64,000 nt of DNA from Clostridium thermobutyricum DSM 4928. GTDB lineage: Bacteria; Bacillota; Clostridia; Clostridiales; Clostridiaceae. The stretch is taken from assembly GCF_002050515.1 (NCBI RefSeq), contig NZ_LTAY01000070.1, forward strand, positions 1 through 64,000. The letters run 5' to 3'. The first letter of the stretch is position 1, and each line of letters starts with the position of its first letter. The translations under genes were made by a program, and so were the position numbers. Below, in pieces: positions 1-8,130 of this stretch. The notes beneath the pieces are model-generated. The model was not told the origin of the DNA. It saw nothing but the letters and a program-made list of their open reading frames with translations, and did not search any database.

Positions 1-123
1 AAGATTAGATTTCCCATAGCGTAAGCTAGTAAGATCCCTTGAAGAACACAAGGTTGATAGGTTAGGGGTGTAAGCATGGTAACATGTTCAGCTGACTAAT
101 ACTAATAGATCGAGGGCTTGACC
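1..123 (+). rRNA. 23S ribosomal RNA, 3' end (partial)
   Basis: The sequence matches the conserved 3' terminus of bacterial 23S rRNA, including the GCTGACTAATACTAATAGAT segment and the GAGGGCTTGACC end. The 5' part lies outside the window. The 5S gene follows after about 65 bases of A+T-rich spacer, so this is the tail of a 16S-23S-5S operon read on the plus strand. The exact 3' end is placed by comparison with other clostridial genes and may be off by a few bases. Confidence 0.95.
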
Positions 124-188
124 AATAAAAATATCAACTATTTTCATATACAATTTTCAGAGAACAAACTCTAAAAAAGTAGTTAAGA

Positions 189-305
189 TCTAGTGATGAT
201 GGCATAGAGGAAACACTCCTTCCCATTCCGAACAGGAAAGTTAAGCTCTATAACGCCGATGGTACTGCATGGGAGACTGTGTGGAAGAGTAGGAAGTTGC
301 TAGGT
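189..305 (+). rRNA. 5S ribosomal RNA
   Basis: About 117 nt containing the conserved CCCATTCCGAACAGGAAAG and CGCCGATGGTACTGC segments of 5S rRNA. The 5' end (TCTAGTGAT) pairs with the 3' end (GTTGCTAGG) to form helix I. It sits between 23S and two tRNA genes in the same orientation, and is presumably cut from one precursor. Confidence 0.95.
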
Positions 306-311
306 AAGTGT

Positions 312-387
<76 letters not shown>

Positions 388-393
388 TATTAT

Positions 394-467
394 GGCGCTA
401 TAGCCAAGTGGTAAGGCAGTGGTCTGCAAAACCTTGATCCCCAGTTCGAATCTGGGTGGCGCCTCCA
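394..467 (+). tRNA. tRNA-Cys (GCA)
   Basis: A 74-nt cloverleaf with acceptor stem GGCGCTA paired to the TGGCGCC side, anticodon loop CTGCAAA (anticodon GCA), T-arm GGGGAT-type with GTTCGAATC, and encoded CCA after discriminator T. It is 6 bases downstream of tRNA-Phe and is followed directly by a terminator. Confidence 0.95.
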
Positions 468-471
468 TTAG

Positions 472-501
472 AACCTGTAAACACTGTTTACAGGTTTTTT
501 A
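472..501 (+). terminator. Rho-independent terminator of the rRNA-tRNA operon
   Basis: A perfect 11-bp stem, AACCTGTAAAC with GTTTACAGGTT around a 3-nt loop, runs straight into a T tract. It starts four bases after tRNA-Cys. Confidence 0.93.
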
Positions 502-537
502 TTTTCAAAAAATATATATAGAAAATAAATTAAAAAT

Positions 538-632
538 GAATCCACAAAATTTAAAATATAATTTATAGTTATCAACAAAAAAATATAAAATTGTGCATAA
601 CTAATGATATTATTATATTAATTTGTGGATAT
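538..632. promoter_or_regulatory. Cluster of four DnaA-box-like 9-mers
   Basis: Between the tRNA terminator and the convergent gene at 643 lie GAATCCACA (538-546, 7 of 9 to TTATCCACA), TTATCAACA (569-577, 8 of 9), TGTGCATAA (592-600, reverse complement TTATGCACA, fits TTATNCACA) and TGTGGATAT (624-632, reverse complement ATATCCACA, 8 of 9). The first two point one way and the last two the other. The intergenic region contains no gene. Binding by DnaA is inferred from the sequence only. Confidence 0.45.
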
Positions 633-642
633 TTTATATGAA

Positions 643-1548
643 TTAAATAAGAGCATTTTCTGTTATAATTAGTTTTTTAGATTTGCTAGAGTAATGTGCA
701 CTTACTCCTAGAGGAAAAGTTAAATTAGGATAATCGTGACCAAAAGGAACATTAAATATTATTGGTATTCCTAATTTATTTAATTTTGACAGTAATAATT
801 CAGAAGTAGCAAAGCTAAATTCTGAATTAGAAGTACAATTTGTAAAATGACCTAATAATATTCCTTTACAATTATTAATAGTTTTCGATAGTAATAATTG
901 AGATAATAAGCGATCAATCACATAAGGTTCTTCATTGATTTCTTCTAATAATAAAATAGAATTTTTAAAATTTATCTCATAAGGGGTTCCCATCATAGAG
1001 CAAATAATAGATAGATTTCCTCCTATTAAATTTCCTTGCATATCTTTATTATTTATAACTAAATTATTTTTAAAATCATAAATATAGCCTTTAGAAGGAT
1101 TTAACATAAAATGTTTTAAAGTAGATAATGTTAAGGAATCTTTTATAAAATCAGATTTTATTAATGGTCCATGAAAAGTAGGTATTTTGTTTTGGGCAAA
1201 ATAATTTAGTAATACTGTTATATCGCTATAACCACAAAAAAACTTTGCATTTTTTTTTATTATAGATAAATCAAGATAAGGAAGCATACGAATTGCTCCA
1301 AATCCTCCCCTAAAGCAAATAATTCCTTCAACATCTTTATCTAAAAACATGTTCATTAAATCATAAGCTCTTGAATAATCATTTCCTGCTAAATATCCAT
1401 ACTTATCATAAATAGCGTTTGTATATTTAACTTTAAACCCAATATTTTTAAAATTTTCAATAAATTGATCAATTATTTTAATATCACTACATCCGGAAGG
1501 GGCTAATATACCGATTGTCGAATCTGAAGTCAGCCTTTTGCCACGCAT
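643..1548 (-). CDS. LD-carboxypeptidase, peptidase family S66 (LdcA/MccF type)
   Basis: A 301-residue protein, typical in length for S66 serine peptidases. These are cytoplasmic enzymes that remove the terminal D-amino acid from murein tetrapeptides during recycling, or, in MccF relatives, cleave microcin C-type amides. Visible are the N-terminal GILAPSG strand, the nucleophile elbow GYSDIT with Ser108, a Glu in LLLEE near 202, and His271 in GHDYPN, which together form the expected Ser-Glu-His set. There is no signal peptide. The ATG is preceded by GGAGA with a 7-base spacer. It stands alone on the minus strand, downstream of the corA terminator. The exact substrate cannot be read from sequence. 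Confidence 0.88.
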   Translation of the reverse strand: MRGKRLTSDSTIGILAPSGCSDIKIIDQFIENFKNIGFKVKYTNAIYDKYGYLAGNDYSRAYDLMNMFLDKDVEGIICFRGGFGAIRMLPYLDLSIIKKNAKFFCGYSDITVLLNYFAQNKIPTFHGPLIKSDFIKDSLTLSTLKHFMLNPSKGYIYDFKNNLVINNKDMQGNLIGGNLSIICSMMGTPYEINFKNSILLLEEINEEPYVIDRLLSQLLLSKTINNCKGILLGHFTNCTSNSEFSFATSELLLSKLNKLGIPIIFNVPFGHDYPNLTFPLGVSAHYSSKSKKLIITENALI

Positions 1549-1567
1549 AAAAAAATCTCCTTATAAT

Positions 1568-1612
1568 TATTAAAAAAAGAGCTTCATAAATGAGCTCTCT
1601 TTTGTTTATTAT
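1568..1612 (-). terminator. Terminator downstream of corA
   Basis: Read on the minus strand, GAGCTCAT and ATGAAGCTC pair, with one bulged base, and are followed by a seven-T run. The element lies between the end of corA and the start of the LD-carboxypeptidase gene, so it separates two genes read in the same direction. Confidence 0.8.
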
Positions 1613-1666
1613 AATAATATGCTTAATTTTTCATAATAGTTAAATTTTTTTATAAATATTAAAATT

Positions 1667-2614
1667 TTATCTGAACATATCTTTTTTGTGAAGAATCCAT
1701 GCAACTGTTCCACAAATTAATAGAGTTAATAAAGTTATTACATAAAAGGTATTAATGCTATCTGTATTGAATGGAAATACTATATTCATACCCATAATTC
1801 CACTAATCATAGTTGGAATTGACATTAGAATAGTAACAGAAGCAAGTACTTTCATAACTATATTAAGATTATTTGAAATTACAGATGCAAAGAAATCCAT
1901 AGTACTTGCAAGTATATTACTATATATTTCTGTCATTTCAATTGCTTGCTTATTTTCGATAATAACATCCTCTAAAACATCTTTATCTTCTTCATATTTT
2001 TGAATTATATCTAGTTTAAGCATTTTTTCTAAAGTAATTTCATTTGCTTTAAGAGAAGTAGAGAAATAAACAAGAGATTTTTCTAATGAATGTAATTGTA
2101 TAAGTTCTCTATTTTTCATTGATTTATGAAGCCTTTTTTCTATCATAAGACTCTTCTTATCTATTTGCCTTAAATATAATAAAAAATAAGTAGAAACTCT
2201 GCTTAATATCTGGAGAGTAAATCTAGATTTTTTATAAGTAAAGAAAGTTTTAACTTTTCCATTTATAAAATCAGTTAGTATTTTACTGTTTTTAAGACAA
2301 ACTGTAATAAGTATATTTTCAGAATGAATTATTGATAGAGGATATGTATCATAAGTTAAAGAATTATCTTCCATTTCTGTGAATGGTATATCCACTATTA
2401 CAGACAATATATCGTCTTCAATATCTATACGAGATGTTTCTTCATCATCTAATGAAGCATTTAATAACTCTAATGGAACTGAAGCTTTCTTAGATATTAA
2501 AATAAGTTCTTCTTCTGATGGGGCAACTATATTAATCCAACATCCAGGTTCAATATTATCTAAAGGAACTAATTTTAATGGCTTATCATCAAGTGTTTTA
2601 AATATCTGTATCAT
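1667..2614 (-). CDS. corA: CorA family magnesium/divalent cation transporter
   Basis: A 315-residue protein with a large N-terminal cytoplasmic domain and a long helical stalk, then two membrane segments at about 253-274 and 289-308. The family signature GMN is present at 275-277, just after the first membrane helix, and the C-terminus ends in the basic HKKDMFR typical of CorA. CorA pentamers carry Mg2+, Co2+ or Ni2+ down their gradient. The loop after GMN reads IVFPFN, as in the subgroup close to Firmicutes CorA. The ATG is preceded by AGGAGG at a 5-base spacing. It is monocistronic with its own terminator. Cation preference is not determinable here. Confidence 0.92.
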   Translation of the reverse strand: MIQIFKTLDDKPLKLVPLDNIEPGCWINIVAPSEEELILISKKASVPLELLNASLDDEETSRIDIEDDILSVIVDIPFTEMEDNSLTYDTYPLSIIHSENILITVCLKNSKILTDFINGKVKTFFTYKKSRFTLQILSRVSTYFLLYLRQIDKKSLMIEKRLHKSMKNRELIQLHSLEKSLVYFSTSLKANEITLEKMLKLDIIQKYEEDKDVLEDVIIENKQAIEMTEIYSNILASTMDFFASVISNNLNIVMKVLASVTILMSIPTMISGIMGMNIVFPFNTDSINTFYVITLLTLLICGTVAWILHKKDMFR

Positions 2615-2889
2615 GCCGTCCTCCTAAATCTTTATATTATATATTTTACAATATAAATTAATAAAATTACAGTTTTAAAAAAATACTAAATTTTAGGATT
2701 ATGACTTAGCGTTCTATTAAGAAAAAGAGAAAGAAATTAAGATATAATAAGAAAATATGAGAATTTCTTATTATATAGCCTTTAAATATAGAAAATAGAA
2801 TATATTTACTATGGAATAATGTTTTAAATGTTAGTATAATCTCAATATAACATTTAAATTTGCATGTAATTTTCGGGGGATTTTTTATT

Positions 2890-3372
2890 ATGATGCATAG
2901 GGAGATAGTCGTCAGGAAAAAGGCGCCTGTTATAGCTATTAGTTTAGTAATTATAACTTGTATGCTTTATATTCATGAAGGACTAAAATTTATAAAGTTT
3001 GAAAGTATTAATACTTTAAAGCTTTGTAATATTATTATAATAGCTTTTACTATTTTAATTTTATTAAGAGAAATACTTTCATGTAGCATTTCTTATAAGT
3101 ATGCTGTTATAGCAGACAAGCTTATAGTAAACAAGATATTTAGATCTAATGAAAGAAATTTAGCTAGTGTAAAGATATCAGATATACAATATATAGGACC
3201 TAAATCAGATGCTCCTAAAGGCATTAAATGTAAATCAGTAGGTTCTTTTGCTTGTAATCTATTTGGAAAAAGCACTTGCACTTGCATATATAAAAGAGAT
3301 AATCAATATTACAGATTTTCATTTGAACCTAGTAGTAAATTTATTTGTAGAATAAATGAAAAATTAATTTAA
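2890..3372 (+). CDS. Small membrane protein with PH-like C-terminal domain, function unknown
   Basis: I do not recognise a named family. A longer frame begins at 2860, but GGGGGA at 2876-2880 places the start at ATG 2890 (or the next ATG, 2893), giving about 160 residues. Two hydrophobic helices near the N-terminus form a hairpin, followed by about 90 soluble residues. The pattern of a Y-x-V-x2-D-x-L-I-V strand, a later SDIQYIGP and a C-terminal FSFEPS segment resembles bacterial PH-like (bPH) domains. Four cysteines cluster near the end (CNLFGKSTCTC region and a late C). It stands alone between convergent neighbours and shares a bidirectional terminator with the M20 gene. Confidence 0.7.
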   Translation: MMHREIVVRKKAPVIAISLVIITCMLYIHEGLKFIKFESINTLKLCNIIIIAFTILILLREILSCSISYKYAVIADKLIVNKIFRSNERNLASVKISDIQYIGPKSDAPKGIKCKSVGSFACNLFGKSTCTCIYKRDNQYYRFSFEPSSKFICRINEKLI

Positions 3373-3377
3373 ATTTT

Positions 3378-3420
3378 AAAGCCTATAGTATATTTAATTA
3401 ATACTATAGGCTTTAATTTT
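3378..3420. terminator. Bidirectional terminator between convergent genes
   Basis: AAAGCCTATAGTAT and ATACTATAGGCTTT form a perfect 14-bp stem around TTAATTA-type loop sequence, with A and T tracts on the two flanks. It can therefore serve both the membrane-protein gene on the plus strand and the M20 gene on the minus strand. Confidence 0.88.
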
Positions 3421-4582
3421 ATTTAGAAATATTTTTAAAAAATTCTTGTTTAGCTTCTGATAAAAGTTCTTTATTAGTTATTAAATCCAATCCTGTTAAA
3501 GCTAATGAAATTCCAGCTTTCTTACATTGTTCTAAAGCAAAAGGTTCAACTGTTGCTTTTGCAAATTCTTTAGTACCATATTTTATAGTATCACTTTCTA
3601 TTATTTTTATATATGAATGTATGCAAGGAACTTTTTTACTTATACAACCTATACCAAGAGAAGCATTTATATTTCTAGATTCACAAATATTTATTATTCC
3701 AGATTCTTTTAGATTATTATTTAAAAGTCTGTTTAAAGTAGAATTTGATAATAACTCTTCATTTGGTGGTTCGTATAAAGAAAATTTAGGAGGCATATTC
3801 ATTAAATCTCCTACTGTTTTAGCAATTATTTTTATTTTTTCTTCACCTTTAGAAGCAAGGCACATATCCTTTGCTCTAATATAGAATTTTCCCTCAACAG
3901 TTCCAGGGACTAATAAAGGAGTTTTTCCACCTTCAGATAGTATTGAATGTATTTCTAAATCATTGCAAAATCCTTTTGATAATGTATTTAGGATATTAAA
4001 TGTAAGTAATATAGCATCTAATGCTGTATATTTTGATTCACTTAAGAAACTTAATTCATTTTTTCCTGTAAACTTAATACTAAGTGGAATAACTGCTGAT
4101 GAAGTACCACTTTCACAAGTGACTACATCAGGATGAATAACCATGACAGAGTCAATATCATCAAAAACTCCTTGCTTAGCCATTACTTCTTTTGTACCTC
4201 CTAAGTACTCACCTGGACATCCTATTATTATAGATGAACCATAATCTAGATTATCTACAGCATTACCTAAACACAGTCCTGCAAGAGTAGAAATTGCAGA
4301 TAGCATATTATGTCCCGTTATATGTCCTTCATTTGGAATTGAGTCATATTCACAAAGAAAACAAATTTTAGGGTGACCGTTACCTTTATAAGCATAAAAA
4401 GAATTTTTTATATCTAAAATATTTTTCTCAACTTTAAAACCATGTTTATTTAAAACTTCACAAATAAACTCTGATGATTTTTCTTCTTTATAGCTTTCTT
4501 CAGGGTGACTATAAAGAAATTTACAAATGTTTTCTATATCATTTTCACAAACACTAAGATATTTTTTAACATCATGTTTCAT
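3419..4582 (-). CDS. M20 family amidohydrolase/peptidase (AbgB-like)
   Basis: A 387-residue protein of the M20 metallopeptidase fold, which includes aminobenzoyl-glutamate and N-acyl-amino-acid hydrolases. The open frame extends to a TTG at 4597, but GGAGGA lies within that extension, so I place the start at ATG 4582. SHPE near residue 25, EYDSIP with Asp80, the GHITGHN segment and GCPGEYLGGT with Glu125 align with the family's metal and catalytic motifs. Two departures stand out: the usual C-G-H-N has Thr89 in place of the metal-ligand cysteine, and the usual Glu-Glu pair reads Glu-Tyr. The fold is clear, but activity and substrate are uncertain. Divergent from gin. Confidence 0.82.
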   Translation of the reverse strand: MKHDVKKYLSVCENDIENICKFLYSHPEESYKEEKSSEFICEVLNKHGFKVEKNILDIKNSFYAYKGNGHPKICFLCEYDSIPNEGHITGHNMLSAISTLAGLCLGNAVDNLDYGSSIIIGCPGEYLGGTKEVMAKQGVFDDIDSVMVIHPDVVTCESGTSSAVIPLSIKFTGKNELSFLSESKYTALDAILLTFNILNTLSKGFCNDLEIHSILSEGGKTPLLVPGTVEGKFYIRAKDMCLASKGEEKIKIIAKTVGDLMNMPPKFSLYEPPNEELLSNSTLNRLLNNNLKESGIINICESRNINASLGIGCISKKVPCIHSYIKIIESDTIKYGTKEFAKATVEPFALEQCKKAGISLALTGLDLITNKELLSEAKQEFFKNISK

Positions 4583-4669
4583 AAAGCTCTCCTCCAAAAT
4601 AAATATTTATTAATATTTTTACCTAAAAACTCAAAAATATTTATTTTTTATAGATTAAGAAAAATATAG

Positions 4670-4686
4670 ATGGCAATAATTAAAAT
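4670..4686 (+). promoter_or_regulatory. Candidate sigma-F/sigma-G type promoter element upstream of gin
   Basis: ATGGCAATAATTAAAAT lies 24 bases before the gin start codon. It contains GGCAATAATT, which matches 9 of 10 positions of the forespore -10 consensus GGNNANAHTR. The same 17-mer occurs at 26181. In Bacillus subtilis the orthologous csfB is transcribed by sigma-F, which supports the reading. A convincing -35 (GYATA) is not visible at the right distance here; the closest is TTATA, 19 bases upstream. Confidence 0.4.
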
Positions 4687-4710
4687 AAAAGATTTGGAGG
4701 GTGGACAAGT

Positions 4711-4917
4711 ATGATTAATAAAGAAATAGAAAAAAGAGTTTGTGTAATTTGTAATATGGAAAATGAAAGTTATTTATATGATAACTACATTGATGGTATA
4801 ATTGTAAATGGTGAATATATCTGTAGACATTGCGAAAAAGAGATTATAGAAACCAGTGTAGAAGAAAATAAGTATGATGATTATGTAGATAAAATAAAGG
4901 TAGTCATATATAAATAA
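4711..4917 (+). CDS. gin: Anti-sigma factor Gin (CsfB)
   Basis: A 68-residue protein with a CVIC pair (Cys11, Cys14), a central G-I-x-V-N-G segment and a CRHC pair (Cys38, Cys41) followed by E, the signature of the Gin zinc-binding family. In Bacillus subtilis, CsfB/Gin binds sigma-G in the early forespore and sigma-E in the mother cell, preventing premature or misplaced activity. Position supports the call: csfB also lies just upstream of tmk in Bacillus. TGGAGGGTGG gives a strong ribosome binding site. It is 12 bases before tmk, so read-through into the replication genes is likely. Confidence 0.88.
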   Translation: MINKEIEKRVCVICNMENESYLYDNYIDGIIVNGEYICRHCEKEIIETSVEENKYDDYVDKIKVVIYK

Positions 4918-4929
4918 AGGGGAATATAC

Positions 4930-5556
4930 ATGAAAAAAGGTTTGTTTGTTGCATTTGAAGGTGGAGAAGGATCAGGAAAATCAACAATTATTGAAAAGAT
5001 ATATATTTGGCTTAGAGAAAGTGGACATGAATGTATTTTAACTAGAGAGCCGGGTGGAATAAAAATATCTGAAAAAATAAGAGCAGTTATTTTAGATAAA
5101 GAAAATACTGAAATGGATGGTAGAACAGAAGCACTTTTATATGCAGCTGCAAGAAGACAACATTTAGTAGAAAAAGTTATTCCAGCTATAAATTCTGGAA
5201 AAATAGTTTTATGTGATAGATTTGTTGATTCATCGTTAGCTTATCAAGGATATGCTAGAGGGCTTGGCATAGATGAGGTTTTTGAAATAAATAAATTTGC
5301 TATTAATGATTGTATGCCAAATATTTCAATATTATTTGATATAAATCCAGAGATTGGACTTGAAAGAATAAGAAAAAATTCTTCAAGAGAAGTTAATAGA
5401 TTAGATTTAGAAAAAATCGATTTTCATAATAAAGTAAGAGAAGGGTATACTAAAATTTATGAAAATAATAAAGATAGAATGATAAAAATTAATGCTGAGC
5501 AATCTATTGACCAAGTTTTTGAAGAAGTAAAAAGAATATTTTTAGACTTACTTTAA
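4930..5556 (+). CDS. tmk: Thymidylate kinase
   Basis: Phosphorylates dTMP to dTDP with ATP in the dTTP pathway. The 208 residues match the family length. The P-loop GGEGSGKST is at 11-19, the DR(F/Y) motif appears as CDRFVDSS with the following YQG substrate segment, and a LID region rich in arginine ([14 protein letters not shown]) is near 148-162. First of the conserved tmk-darA-holB-ricT set. The start is the ATG after GGGGAATATAC. Confidence 0.96.
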   Translation: MKKGLFVAFEGGEGSGKSTIIEKIYIWLRESGHECILTREPGGIKISEKIRAVILDKENTEMDGRTEALLYAAARRQHLVEKVIPAINSGKIVLCDRFVDSSLAYQGYARGLGIDEVFEINKFAINDCMPNISILFDINPEIGLERIRKNSSREVNRLDLEKIDFHNKVREGYTKIYENNKDRMIKINAEQSIDQVFEEVKRIFLDLL

Positions 5557-5631
5557 TAAAAAAATTAATTATATTTAAGTTTAGAAGTTTATGGTAAAAT
5601 AGGGTAGGGGTTAATTTATGGAGGTATTTAT

Positions 5632-5961
5632 ATGAAGTTATTAATTGCTATTGTAAATGATGATGATTCGGATGATTTAATAGATACATTAACAAAAAAG
5701 GACTTTAGAGTTACAAAACTTGCTACATCAGGAGGCTTTTTAAAAGCTGGAAATACAACTTTGATGATGGGAGTAGAGGATACTAAAACTGAAGAAGTTA
5801 TAAGTATAATAAAAGATATTTGTAAGGAAAGAGATGAGATAATTCCATCTCCAATACCCATTACTGAAAGTCCTGAAATTTATATTCAATATCCTATTGA
5901 AGTTAAAGTTGGAGGGGCTACTGTATTTATAATAGATGTAGAGCAATTTATAAAAATATAA
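5632..5961 (+). CDS. darA: PII-like cyclic di-AMP receptor DarA (PstA/YaaQ)
   Basis: A 109-residue protein with the PII-like fold of the c-di-AMP binding protein DarA: an MKLLIAIV first strand, a T-K-L-A-T-S-G-G-F-L loop and the G-N-T-T-L-M-M-G segment that contact the nucleotide in characterised homologues. DarA homotrimers bind c-di-AMP; the downstream output is unresolved in most species. Its place between tmk and holB is conserved in Firmicutes. The cyclase DisA is encoded in this window at 24399, so both a producer and a sensor of the messenger are present. GGAGG at good spacing supports the ATG. Confidence 0.94.
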   Translation: MKLLIAIVNDDDSDDLIDTLTKKDFRVTKLATSGGFLKAGNTTLMMGVEDTKTEEVISIIKDICKERDEIIPSPIPITESPEIYIQYPIEVKVGGATVFIIDVEQFIKI

Positions 5962-5974
5962 GGAGAGACTCGTA

Positions 5975-6907
5975 TTGGAAGAATACATTGGACATAATAA
6001 AATAATTGATGGATTTAAAAAGAGAGCTGAATCTAATACTTTATCACATGCTCATTTAATAGTGGGAGCTAATGGAATAGGAAAAAGTAAGGTTGCAGAT
6101 ATATTTTCATCATTGATATTAAATAAAGAATTGTTTAAGGCTAATGTAGATTCTATCGAATATAGACCTAAAAAAGCAAGTATTGGAGTAGATGATGTAA
6201 GAGAAATTATTGAAGAAGTTAATAAGAAGCCTTATGAAGGAGATAAAAAAGTTATTACTATATTTTCTGGTGAAAAATTAACTATTCAAGCTCAAAATGC
6301 GCTTTTAAAAACTATAGAGGAACCACCAAAAGGAGTATTTATAATAATACTAACTACTTCTATAGAAATTATATTAGAAACAATAAAATCTAGATGCCAA
6401 ATATACAAATTAACACCATTATCAAATGAAGAGATTCAATCGTACATATTAAAGAAATATGGAAATATAAATACTATTGATTTTTCACCAGCACTTTCTT
6501 ATGCAGGTGGAATACCTGGAAGACTAGAAAAATTTATTGATGATGAAGATTTACAAGAAGCTAGGAAAGTAGTTTTAGAACTTATAAGAGAAATAAATGA
6601 TAAGAATGTTGAGAGCATTTTAAAATATGAAAAGAAGTTATTAAAATATAAAGATGAAAAAGAAGAGCTATTAGGTATAATTGAAGGATTTATTAGAGAC
6701 ATAATAGTATATAAAGAGGTTAGTGATAAAAAGTTTATAATAAATTCAGATAAGAAAAAAGAAATAGAGGAATTAGTTAATTTAATGTCTTATAAAAAAC
6801 TTAATAGTATGATAGATGCAGTTAAGGAATTAAGAAGAAATTTGGAATCAAATTCTAATTTTTCAATTAATCTAAACATTATGCTTATGAGCTTTTTGGA
6901 GGGATAA
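5975..6907 (+). CDS. holB: DNA polymerase III delta-prime subunit
   Basis: Clamp-loader subunit of the replicative polymerase; 310 residues from a TTG start preceded by AAGGAGAG. The AAA+ region begins HAHLIVGANGIGKS, a Walker A-like loop, and continues with GVDDVREI, EKLTIQAQNALLKTIEEPP and the sensor segment TIKSRCQ, all diagnostic of delta-prime. The four-cysteine zinc module found in Escherichia coli and Bacillus proteins is missing: that stretch is shortened to IEYRPKKASIG. I believe this is common in clostridia rather than a defect. The final codons overlap the ribosome binding site of ricT. Confidence 0.94.
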   Translation: MEEYIGHNKIIDGFKKRAESNTLSHAHLIVGANGIGKSKVADIFSSLILNKELFKANVDSIEYRPKKASIGVDDVREIIEEVNKKPYEGDKKVITIFSGEKLTIQAQNALLKTIEEPPKGVFIIILTTSIEIILETIKSRCQIYKLTPLSNEEIQSYILKKYGNINTIDFSPALSYAGGIPGRLEKFIDDEDLQEARKVVLELIREINDKNVESILKYEKKLLKYKDEKEELLGIIEGFIRDIIVYKEVSDKKFIINSDKKKEIEELVNLMSYKKLNSMIDAVKELRRNLESNSNFSINLNIMLMSFLEG

Positions 6908-6910
6908 TTA

Positions 6911-7816
6911 ATGTTAAAAGTTATAGGAGTTAGGTTTAAAAAAGCGGGAAAAATATATTATTTTGATCCTCAGGACCTAAATGTAGAAAAAGACAGTTAT
7001 GTTATAGTCGAAACTGCTAGAGGAATAGAGTTTGGACAATGCGTAATTGGAGAAAAAATGATAGATGAAAGCGAGATAATTGCACCTTTAAAAACAGTTA
7101 TAAGAGTTGCAGATGAAAATGATATAGCTAAGCATAAAGAAAATAAAGAAAAAGAAGAAGAAGCACTAAGAATATGCACAGAAAAGATATGGGATCATAA
7201 GCTTGATATGAAGCTTATAGATGTTGAATATACTTTTGATAATAATAAAGTAATTTTTTATTTTACAGCTGATGGAAGAGTTGATTTTAGAGAACTTGTA
7301 AAAGATTTAGCAACTATTTTTAAAACAAGAATAGAACTTAGACAAATTGGAGTTAGAGATGAAGCTAAAATGATAGGTGGACTTGGTCCTTGCGGAAGAA
7401 CTATGTGTTGTTCTTCATTTTTAGGTGATTTTACTTCTGTTTCAATAAAAATGGCTAAAGAACAAAATTTATCTCTTAACCCAACTAAAATTTCTGGTAT
7501 TTGTGGAAGACTTATGTGTTGTCTTAATTATGAGCAAAGTACTTATGAAGATATAAGAAAGAGATTACCAAGAGTTGGATCAATTGTTGAAACTGAACTT
7601 GGAACTGGAGAAGTAGTACAAAATAATATTGTAAAAGAATCTGTAAAAGTTAAATTAAGAAATGGCGAAGAAGAATTTATAGAACAATTTAATATAAATA
7701 ATATAAAGATGATAAAAGGTGATTACGAGGATGTAATTGATGAATCAGACATAAGATTAGAAGTAGACTCACCAGAAGATAAAAAGCTTATAAAACAGCT
7801 TATAAAAGAAAAGTAG
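6911..7816 (+). CDS. ricT: PSP1-domain protein RicT (YaaT)
   Basis: A 301-residue PSP1-domain protein. Two cysteine motifs, CGRTMCC (Cys161, 166, 167) and CGRLMCC (Cys198, 203, 204), match the iron-sulphur ligands of the Ric complex. In Bacillus subtilis, RicT with RicA and RicF forms a complex that modulates RNase Y processing, and affects sporulation, competence and biofilm formation. The gene starts 3 bases after holB, within the conserved holB-ricT pair. The C-terminal 90 residues carry a KOW-like segment (SIVETELGTGEV). RicA and RicF are not encoded in this window. Confidence 0.93.
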   Translation: MLKVIGVRFKKAGKIYYFDPQDLNVEKDSYVIVETARGIEFGQCVIGEKMIDESEIIAPLKTVIRVADENDIAKHKENKEKEEEALRICTEKIWDHKLDMKLIDVEYTFDNNKVIFYFTADGRVDFRELVKDLATIFKTRIELRQIGVRDEAKMIGGLGPCGRTMCCSSFLGDFTSVSIKMAKEQNLSLNPTKISGICGRLMCCLNYEQSTYEDIRKRLPRVGSIVETELGTGEVVQNNIVKESVKVKLRNGEEEFIEQFNINNIKMIKGDYEDVIDESDIRLEVDSPEDKKLIKQLIKEK

Positions 7817-7827
7817 GAGGAAGTGTA

Positions 7828-8031
7828 ATGAAGGCGGTATTAAAAATAGTAGGAATAAATAATTCTACTGATGTGAGAAAAGCTCAACAAGCTATATCAA
7901 GTAATACTGGAGTAATTGCAAGTGAAATCAGTGTTTCTAAGAAAGAAGTTACTATAATTTATAATGAAAGCTATGTAAAATTAGATAATATTATTGATTC
8001 AATTGAAGCTTTAGGTTATATCATAATATAA
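7828..8031 (+). CDS. Small HMA-like (ferredoxin-fold) protein lacking CxxC
   Basis: A 67-residue protein with the beta-alpha-beta-beta-alpha-beta pattern of heavy-metal-associated domains: VLKIVGI, then an A-Q-Q-A helix, VIASEISVS, EVTIIYNE, a second helix ending S-I-E-A-L-G-Y, and I-I-I. The metal-binding Cys-x-x-Cys is replaced by N-N-S-T, so it should not carry copper as typical CopZ proteins do. GGAGGAAG lies upstream and it starts 11 bases after ricT, so it is probably the last gene of that operon. Role unknown. Confidence 0.75.
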   Translation: MKAVLKIVGINNSTDVRKAQQAISSNTGVIASEISVSKKEVTIIYNESYVKLDNIIDSIEALGYIII

Positions 8032-8130
8032 TTAGAAAATTATAAATTTATCAAAATAACTTTAAAACTAAAAAAAAACGTGTTAAAATTAAGAAGGTAT
8101 AACTACCATAAAAATTAGGAGGTGTTTTAT

